A stretch of 64,000 nt of DNA, from positions 1 to 64,000 of the forward strand of contig MU858074.1 in the NCBI GenBank assembly GCA_033297075.1. Reading direction: 5' to 3'. Positions within the stretch are counted from its first letter, which is position 1; the number at the start of each line of letters is the position of its first letter. Shown here piece after piece: positions 56,615-64,000 of this stretch. This DNA is from Rhypophila decipiens. Its lineage: Eukaryota; Ascomycota; Sordariomycetes; Sordariales; Naviculisporaceae. A program made the position numbers and the translations under genes. The notes beneath the pieces are model-generated. The model ran no database searches. It saw only the letters and a program-made list of their open reading frames with translations, and was not told the DNA's origin.

Positions 56615-58655
56615 ACGGCGAACGTCAGTTACCTACACTTTCTATTGGCGTATTAAGCGCAGATTGAACCACAATTTGTGGTTCGTATATTGAGATACCC
56701 AGTTCGGGGATGCTCAGCCAGGCCTGGAAATATCGGGGATGAATGGCCCGACGAACCGTTGTATAACTCGGTTGGGCGTGTTTCATATGTTACTCTACAC
56801 AACAGGTCGTTTGAATCAACAAGCCTGTACACGCACCTCACTCTTAACTTGGAGTGCTGGGCGGTAGGGACTGGATTGGGCTGGGGAAAACGTAGCGGAA
56901 AATAATTATGTCAATGATGTTTTGTTTCCTATGTATTATTATTCGGTTGCTCATAAGCACAATTGGAGTAGGTGTGGGAGTCAATACGACGGCAGTACTC
57001 CACTCAAAAAAAGAGAAAATCGTATATACATACCCAGTACATATATCCGACGACTGCAGACGATCAGGAGGAAATAAGTGTCACTATCTGGTGCCTGTGT
57101 TTGATGTTTACCCTCTGAGCTGTTGGGTCGTGAGTCAAGGGTATAGACCGAGGTTGAGCGGTCATCCGGTCCGGTTCGATCATGTTCGTATTGTTGATGA
57201 GGCTGTCTGCATATCCATATCATGCCGTCTCTTGGTCCTGTTTGTGTTCTCTCTACTTCTCCGACTTCCTGTCTGTATAGATGGCCAAGACGATAAACGA
57301 GAATCCAGAACCTCGGAAATGTCATATTGGCGAAAAGAATAGGAGGGCGGATGGTTGGTTGGGCCATCCAGGACTGGGACGTAGACAACAGTGTTCCAAA
57401 TATGAAGAAACCTTGCCCTCTGTTGTGATGCTCAGACTCGAACGAGTCACTTATCACCGTATTTACATTGTAAACAACTGCCCCGCAATATTGAATGCAG
57501 ATGTACACTACAAAAGTCAACCCCACACACCATCCTTATCACGATCCTCCAATCCCGTGAACTGGAAACCCTCAAAGTGGTATTCCTGGGTCTTTCCGCG
57601 GTGGTTGTCGCCCTGCATGTGGCTGTATCAAGAAGGGCGGTTGTGTTTCTTTTTTGCAACCAGCATACTCAAAATGTGAAAATGTCTTCCTCTTCTATGA
57701 CTATAAAGGTCAGATTCGATCCTCAGTTCTCACTTGGAAATCTCGGTCGAGCCGGATAAAAGGGACTGCGTTGTTTTCTCCTCTCCCAATATCGGCACCT
57801 ATAACGTTACTTTTGTATCGAATTTGATACCGTACCAAATCGACACAATCTGGGCACTGACGAAAAACCATTTGGCACACCAATCCCTGCCTCCGAAGTA
57901 GGGGCCGATGAACTTTTCCAGGTCCAGGTATCTCGGAATGTGACTCGTTCACTCCATGGTCCCGTCCCGTCGTCGGCTGCAGCAAGCTTGCCTCCTCGGT
58001 GGATACCTTCTTGCCCGGGTGTGTGTGGATGGGGAATCGAGGAAGAAAAAGTTACGGATACCGTTTTATTCAGAGCGTTACTTCACTAAAACTTTCGCCC
58101 GGGTACCTGAGTAGAGTTGGCCTTGGGCTGGACTGGCCTTTGTCATTCATCGGACGGCGGCGTGTTGATGTGGTGGCTCCGATTTTATTTTTACTCATGT
58201 TTCCTCTCCTTTCTCAAACTTCTCCATGTCACCCAGTCTCTTCGTTCACTTTGTACGTTAGTCTCATAAATTGGACTCTTTTTACTCTCGTTGTTTCCAA
58301 CGTCTTGAATCCACTGCAGATCCATCCAATCCCCTTTTTAGTCTCACTCAGCATCTAAACGTCGAGGTATTTTCAATCCCCAGCCATCATTGTTTGTCCA
58401 CAGCGGTATCTGAATAGAGCCCCTCCCCCGCAATCGATACGCACTTTACACCATACTTCCTACTAGACACCCATTCTGACAAGATTTATAGATCAATTGA
58501 GGACCTCATTACCCTCTCGTTTGGGATTTTTATTGTTTCAGTCATAAGACTGCACAAAGCGCTGCTGCATTGTGTCAGTACGAGTTGAAAGAGCGTTTCA
58601 ACAACCTTCTTTTCCCCCGGGCCGACCCTTCTCGTGAGTCACCACGACCGTCATC
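56615..58655. other. Intergenic region mdl1 / hom3 (2 kb)
   Basis: Contains the mdl1 3' region and the hom3 promoter. Three GCN4/CpcA-type motifs lie at 57131, 57941 and 58635. A 181-codon minus frame at 56981-57526 has no recognisable family and is probably chance. No RNA gene seen. Confidence 0.5.
58635..58641. promoter_or_regulatory. GCN4/CpcA-type site (TGAGTCA) upstream of hom3
   Basis: Perfect 7-bp bZIP half-site pair TGAGTCA, 15 nt before the hom3 ATG and so possibly within the leader. Similar motifs stand at 57131-57137 (TGAGTCA) and 57941-57946 (TGACTC). Cross-pathway control of hom3 by Gcn4/CpcA is known in fungi; use of these copies is inferred. Confidence 0.45.
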
Positions 58656-60721
58656 ATGGCCGGGGAACTTCTCAAAAATCAGAGCCCCAACGGCTGGATT
58701 GTTCAAAAGTTTGGAGGAACAAGCGTTGGCAAGTTTCCCGACAGGATTTCAGAGGATATCATTAGGTATAGCTGTTCTCTTTGATTTGTTTTGCATGTCA
58801 CGGACTAGGGTATAATCTGAGCTTCATATGCTCCGACTCTCGCTTTCCGAGTCAGCCTTTTGTTAACATTTATTTTCTCCAGAAACTACGTCGAGACACA
58901 CAAGTTAGTCGTCGTATGCTCCGCGAGGAGTACAGGCAAGAAGACGACAGGAACCACAAGTCGGTAGGTCTCACTCACGTTGTTGTGCAATGTCTGAGCT
59001 TCCCCTCGATCACGAATCGTCATGCCATGCCCAACACGCATATCCCACTCAGACATAGACTGCACACCATCACCCGCATATTTCCCCTCCCCCACATCCT
59101 CGTGCTCGCCAAGGAATCACAAGAAGTCGAGTTCATGGTGTCTCATTAGTCAAGGTTATACATGAAACCATACGGAGTGGGCTAACGCGTTCTTCTCCGG
59201 AAATTTCATAGGTTGTTGGAGGTGTTCAAAAATCTCAAGTCCATCATCTCAATATCCAGCAATGTGGAGAGCAAGGAGGAGTTATTGAAGGAGGCCAAGC
59301 ACATTGTGCACGAAATTTGCAAGGACCATTGCGCTGCGGCCGATGAGTTCATCCGGGACCCGGAGTTGGCTTCAGCGTTGAAAGAGGAAACGGAGAAGGA
59401 ATGCCAGTTACTCGTTGAGTACCTCGAGGCGGCCAAGCGGTTCAATCTCGAGGTCAACTCGAGGGCTAAGGACCGGGTCGTCAGTTTTGGCGAGAAACTT
59501 AGCTGCAGGTTCATGACATACCTGCTCAGGGACAGGGTAAGTTCTTCTTGGTCTGAAATCGGTACCTTATGTCACTGACCATATCCTCAAAGGGAGTTGA
59601 TGCCGAATATGTCGATCTATCCGATATCTTACACTCGGAGGGCGCAGTCCGGCTAGATGCCCCATTCTACAAAGCAGCCGCAACAGCCATCGCCAAAAAG
59701 ATCGAAGCCTGCCATGAACGGGTCCCTGTCCTCACAGGATTCTTCGGCAACGTCCCCGGGAGTCTCCTCGACGGCGACGTAGGACGAGGCTACACAGACC
59801 TCTGCGCCTCCCTAGCAGCCGTAGGCCTCAAAGCCGCCGAGCTACAGATCTGGAAAGAAGTAGACGGCATCTTCACCGCCGATCCCACCAAGGTCCCGAC
59901 AGCGCGCCTAATTCCCAGCATCACCCCGTCAGAGGCCGCCGAACTGACCTTCTACGGCTCCGAGGTAATCCACCACCTAACAATGGACCAAGTGATCAAA
60001 GCCCAACCACCCATTCCCATCCGAATCAAGAACGTGAAAAATCCCCGGGGCGAAGGCACAATCGTCAAAGCAGACCCGCTCCTAGCAGCAGACCAGCAGA
60101 TCCAACGTCCCCGCCAGCCGTCCGACCCGACCAGGCGCAAGAAGCCTAAGCGTCCTACCGCAGTGACCATCAAGGACAAAATCTCCATAATCAACATCCA
60201 CTCCAACAAACGGTCGATTGCGCATACCTTTTTAGCGAGGGTCTTTCAAATCCTGAACCAGCGCAAGATCAGCGTGGATTTGATTTCCACCAGCGAGGTG
60301 CACGTCTCGATAGCTGTGCATAATGGCAACGCGGAGTTTTCGTCGTTTGACGATGCGATTCAGGATCTGAGGGATTGTGGGGATGTCAGTGTTTTGCATG
60401 ATATGGCCATTTTGAGTCTGGTGGGCGCCGAGATGAAGAATATGATGGGCATTGCTGGCAAGATGTTTTCTACGCTGGGAGATAATCGCGTCAATATTGA
60501 GATGATTTCTCAGGGTATGTTGTTTCTTTCGTTTCTTTTTTCCTTTTACACAGTTTCTGGGCGTCTTTGAGACTGGCTCAGGTCTTGGTTGAGAGGGTAA
60601 ATGCTTACAAATATGAATTACAGGTGCAAGCGAGATCAACATCTCGTGCGTGATTGATGTCCGCGAGGCTGAGCGGGCCATGAATATCTTGCATACAAAT
60701 CTGTTTACGTTTTTAGAGTAG
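58656..60721 (+). CDS. hom3: Aspartate kinase Hom3
   Basis: Cytosolic enzyme that phosphorylates aspartate, the first step towards threonine, methionine and isoleucine. Five exons: 58656-58765, 58883-58963, 59212-59536, 59593-60514 and 60624-60721; 511 residues. The catalytic motif KFGGTSVG lies at residues 18-25. Exon 2 encodes the VVVCSARSTGKKTTGTT substrate loop. Exon 3 contains RVVSFGEKLSC. Exon 4 has GFFGNVPGSLLDGDVGRGYTDLCASL and EVDGIFTADPTKVPTARLIPSI, followed by two ACT regulatory modules (from about residue 350) that bind threonine in the family. The end NISCVIDVREAERAMNILHTNLF is typical. The second intron (248 nt) is the longest in this gene. Confidence 0.94.
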
Positions 60722-61509
60722 ATCAAGCGTTGGCATTATAGACACACAGACAAGAGATCGGTGTTTTGTGCGGATAAAAAGTGGGGAAAGAAAGCGTCGA
60801 GTTGATCAAGGAAAAGCATTCATAGATGCATAACTAGGTGATATCCAAAAGAAGGACGGCTGGTCAGGGTGACATGGGTGGGATAAGAATTACTTTTTAC
60901 ATAGGCGAAGGAAGTGATCTATCTGCCTGAGTACTCAGCTTGGGCAGTAGGGGAGGAGAATAATAGTCAATATATCAAATAGCATCAGTCCATAGAACCT
61001 CAAGCGATCAATCATTGTTTACCAGATGATACGTACATGAACTCAAGACGGCTAAGCAACCTCCCGAGAGAGAGATAGGGGAAGTTAGATACTTAGAGGT
61101 AGGTATATATTCGCAGATCTGTACGATAGTACCAATACAAGAACGCCCCTTCATTCAACCAAGTATACTATAGAAGAACCGCTGGCTGCCTTGTCCTGTT
61201 CAAGTATTTGTGATGATGACCCATCCCCGCCAATCTTTATCAACTCAAGATCCACCAGATGCACCCAAATGCCCTTCCCTCCTCCCATGATCCCATCACC
61301 TATACAAAGCAGAAAGCAGTCAAGGTTAGATCGCTTTCCGTATCCTCTACAATACCAAACAACACAAGGAAATTGAAAAAAGACAGAAACATCTTGGAAA
61401 CAACCCACAGGGCAACTCCGTGTTAGCAAGTTGTCACAGAGAGCCCTCCCTTAACCACAATTCCACCTCTACTGATCCCCATATTCCTGTCCCATCAAGT
61501 CTACGAAGA
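60722..61509. other. Convergent intergenic region hom3 / Rtt103-like
   Basis: 788 bp of 3' regions, moderately AT-rich. Nothing else recognised. Confidence 0.5.
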
Positions 61510-62950
61510 CTAACTATCCTTCCTCAACATTTCAGCAACATCGGCATCTATCCCATCATCAGCGCCCAGATCAGGGAACACCTCGTCATTGCTCGTCCCA
61601 AGTTTTCTCTTCTTTGAAGATCCATTGAGAGGCATAGTCTGATAATGCGACGCCAAATCAGACAATATCTCGATACCACTGGTAGCAGACGGAAACTGAC
61701 GCTCCTGTTGGAAAACAGGCGGCGGGGCGGCATTCGCGTCGTTGCCATTCTGCGGGTTGCCCAGGTCCCCATAAATATCATCCTCGTGATGGTTCTGAAC
61801 ATGAGGCGGAGTCAGAGCCTCAACCTGCGGGCGCTCGGGTTCCGGAACCGGGCTGCAAGACATTCTATCGCCGGGAGTCTGTTCCTTGATTGAGTTGTTC
61901 CCGCCGAGGATGGCCAGTTCAACCTCTTGCTTCTTCGCTTCGATGACTGCCTTGCGCGTAGTCAGCTCGTTGAAGTGAACCTCCTCCGTGGCGAGGGCTT
62001 CCTTGTTGGTCGCGAGGATCTTCTCCAGAGCGCTGACCAGCTCCTTGCGGTTTTTCATAGACTCAGAGACGAGGTTCTCGGCCATAGCAAGCGTCTTGAG
62101 AAGCCCGCTGAGACGTGCCGCCTGGACGGGGGGCGCCGGCGGGGGGTTAGCCGGGTCGACTAGCTTGTCGAACTCGGTATTAGCCGTGTTGATAGCAGTC
62201 TTCATGTTCGGCGTCGACTTGGAGAGATTTTGCGCGGGTGCCACCAAGGGCGTGAGCTCCGCGGGAAGAGATGGTGTCAGCGAGGCACTAGAGGCAAACA
62301 TCGATCTTGAACCTCCAAAAGCCCCAACTTTATTAGTGCTGCGAGCTTTATCGATTTCTTTTGGTGATAATGTCAGCGCCTGTCCGAGGTTGGGTATCCG
62401 GGGTTGATGAGACTGACCGTCAAGTTTGGCCTCCATGGCATCCTGGATCTGTCGATCAAAGATGTTGCGATCCCTCCAGACATCTACCACCCTCCGGAGC
62501 TTGTTTTGTATGTCTGCATTGGCGCCGGTATAAGCTAGCGTGGTAGCTTCCGCGATATAGGGCGAGAAGGCCTGGAGAAAGTCCTCCTTATGGCGGGCTT
62601 TGGATTGTTGTGTTACCTCTGTTGAGAGGAGTCAGCACCGCCCTTGACTGTGGGAAAGGCCAGATGGTCGTCACTCACCGTTAGCGAGGTAAATCATATT
62701 CAGTTTCTTAGAGCTTGGGAGTTCCTTCAGCTTTGCAAGCCACAGCTGAACGGATGTAGCCGCATGTCGCCTGTGATGAGAGAAATGGTGGTTAGATGAT
62801 TTTCTAGGCCGTCAAAGACTCCTGGAGTAGACAACGTCGTGGGTGAGCTTACCTATGGAACATGATCCACTGAGCTGTCGAGGCGATACTCTCATGGCTC
62901 TCATTCAAGGCCGACAGCTTGGAGAGTACGGCGTCGTTGGTGTAGGCCAT
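61510..62950 (-). CDS. rtt103: RNA polymerase II CTD-interacting (CID) protein, Rtt103-like
   Basis: Nuclear protein expected to bind the phosphorylated CTD of RNA polymerase II and help Rat1-linked termination. Four exons on the minus strand: 62853-62950, 62679-62770, 62418-62618 and 61510-62357, giving 412 residues. The CID occupies about residues 1-130: MAYTNDAVLSKLSALNES, QLWLAKLKELPSSKKLNMIYLANEV and the C-terminal helix NKLRRVVDVWRDRNIF. A coiled coil follows (SMKNRKELVSALEKILATNKEAL) and then a disordered acidic tail. The third intron (60 nt, GTCAGT...AAG, GCTGAC branch) contains no stop and keeps frame; I treat it as an intron because removal gives the smooth helix AKLDEIDKARS. If retained, the protein has 432 residues. 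RPRD1-type naming is an alternative. Confidence 0.88.
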
Positions 62951-63888
62951 TCTTGGAGGTTTTAAGAAGGAAAAATTTCAACTAAGAAGGGAAGGAAAGA
63001 GCCCGTGATGGGACGACGTTGATCGAAGAGGGGTGATGATTTTACGCCACACCACCGTTGTCGCGTCTAGAGGAGTTGGAATTGGCAGCGCGCAGGCGAG
63101 CAGATAGTGACGAACAGGCGACAGTTTCTCAGCAGAAGCGTCTTGACTCAAATCTCATCTACGAGGTGGACGCCAATTGACTGGCTGGCTTGCTGTGTTG
63201 CTGATGTGTGGATACAAAATGACCTCTGTATTCCTGGAAGGTGGTTGACGGATAGGTCGCTAGTTGAGCTTCAAAATGAGATATCGCTGGCAGTTCTATC
63301 AATCTTGAGTCTCCGGAAAGATCCCGTCTTGCAAAAACCGGACCCGAAGCACTCTGTTGGTCACGAAGAATATCCTTCCGCCAGAATTGCCTGCACGGAA
63401 GGAAGTACGGGTGCTGGTTGTTGCTTCGATGTTTTATCTTGAGAAGCAGAAAGTTTGGGATGAAGAGGCAAGAGCCGATGAGAAGTCGCGCTAGTTGAAA
63501 TGTGGAGCAGGTTCAAGCTTAAGAGCTTGGATCCGGCTTCCCGACCAGCCACCTTACGGTTAATGAAATACAGTTGTGGCAGGTCCCCAACGGTGTAATG
63601 CAATATCTGTGTAAACAGGTAACGCTCAGCAGCGCCCAGCCAATCAATCTAGCGACCCACCGACGCACCGGTACCCCTGCTCCTGACAGCATGCCGTTCA
63701 CAGGCGGCGTCGCAACCTGGCGCAATCAGACCAAAGAAACAAACCACAACCTTCGACGCAACTCCTTTTGTCTCTGGATTTGGAAATCACGACGAATCCT
63801 CCAATATATTACAGACCCGAAAGCTCCAGTAATCACATACTATTGTTTACTCGAATAACTTCTGTCCTGGACTTGCAAACCATCCATC
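62951..63888. other. Divergent promoter Rtt103-like / clathrin light chain
   Basis: 938 bp between divergent starts. Open frames here are short and without family. No RNA gene seen. Confidence 0.5.
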
Positions 63889-63931
63889 ATGGCCGACAGA
63901 TTTCCCTCGCTGGAGGACTTTGATTCTGGTG
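63889..63931 (+). CDS. clc1: Clathrin light chain, first exon (cut by window end)
   Basis: Partial gene. The first exon encodes MADRFPSLEDFDSG plus one base and is followed by a GTAAGT donor at 63932. This N-terminal peptide is the characteristic start of fungal clathrin light chain, which regulates clathrin triskelion assembly on coated vesicles. The rest lies beyond base 64000. Recognition rests on 14 residues only. Confidence 0.75.
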
Positions 63932-64000
63932 GTAAGTTGAATGACAGCCAACAACCATGGACTAAGTGTCCGGCGACCGGGGTTCTAACATTTCCTTGAC

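Noticed and set aside
56981..57526. 181-codon minus frame between mdl1 and hom3
   Set aside because: No recognisable motif, no plausible promoter context, and composition like random translation.

Overview
The window is a nuclear chromosome segment from a filamentous ascomycete (Pezizomycotina; Eurotiomycetes is the most likely class, by inference). The evidence is short GT-AG introns of about 40-250 nt with CTAAC/CTGAC-type branch points, proline/serine-rich low-complexity extensions, one gene per transcript, and housekeeping proteins in their fungal form. No operons, prokaryotic features, insertion sequences or CRISPR arrays were seen. Gene models were assembled by hand from reading frames plus splice sites, and each multi-exon model closes in phase.

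Left part (1-27 kb), densely coding. In order: an APC-superfamily amino acid permease (+), the COPII assembly factor Sec16 (+), the 9-1-1 checkpoint clamp subunit Hus1 (-), a RING-finger protein (-), the splicing-associated Es2 protein (+), the mitochondrial ubiquinone-biosynthesis kinase-like protein Coq8 (+), the rRNA-processing factor Rrp36 (-), an FCP1-like phosphatase-fold protein with an altered catalytic motif (+), translation elongation factor eEF1B gamma (-), and the mitochondrial ribosomal protein uS9m (+).

Middle part (26.5-42 kb), almost empty. Two stretches of about 7.4 and 6.8 kb carry no convincing protein gene. They flank a single gene, an RfeG-like fungal regulator with a long pyrimidine-rich leader and two upstream ORFs. 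The second stretch holds an (AAC)n microsatellite and a 25-bp direct repeat.

Right part (42-64 kb), densely coding again. In order: calcineurin B (-), the NuA4 subunit Epl1 (+), the KEOPS subunit Kae1 (+), the SNF1/AMPK beta subunit (-), Spt4 (+), Kin17 (-), the mitochondrial ABC exporter Mdl1 (+), aspartate kinase Hom3 (+), an Rtt103-like CTD-interacting protein (-), and the first exon of clathrin light chain (+), cut by the window end.

The genes are independent housekeeping units rather than a pathway cluster. Several are arranged as divergent pairs with short shared promoters (eEF1B gamma/uS9m, calcineurin B/Epl1, SNF1 beta/Spt4, Kin17/Mdl1, Rtt103-like/clathrin light chain). I did not find a clearly new biological system. 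The best leads are the two gene-poor blocks around the RfeG-like gene, the repeated 25-bp element, the altered FCP1-like active site, and a cell-cycle-type promoter element at hus1.
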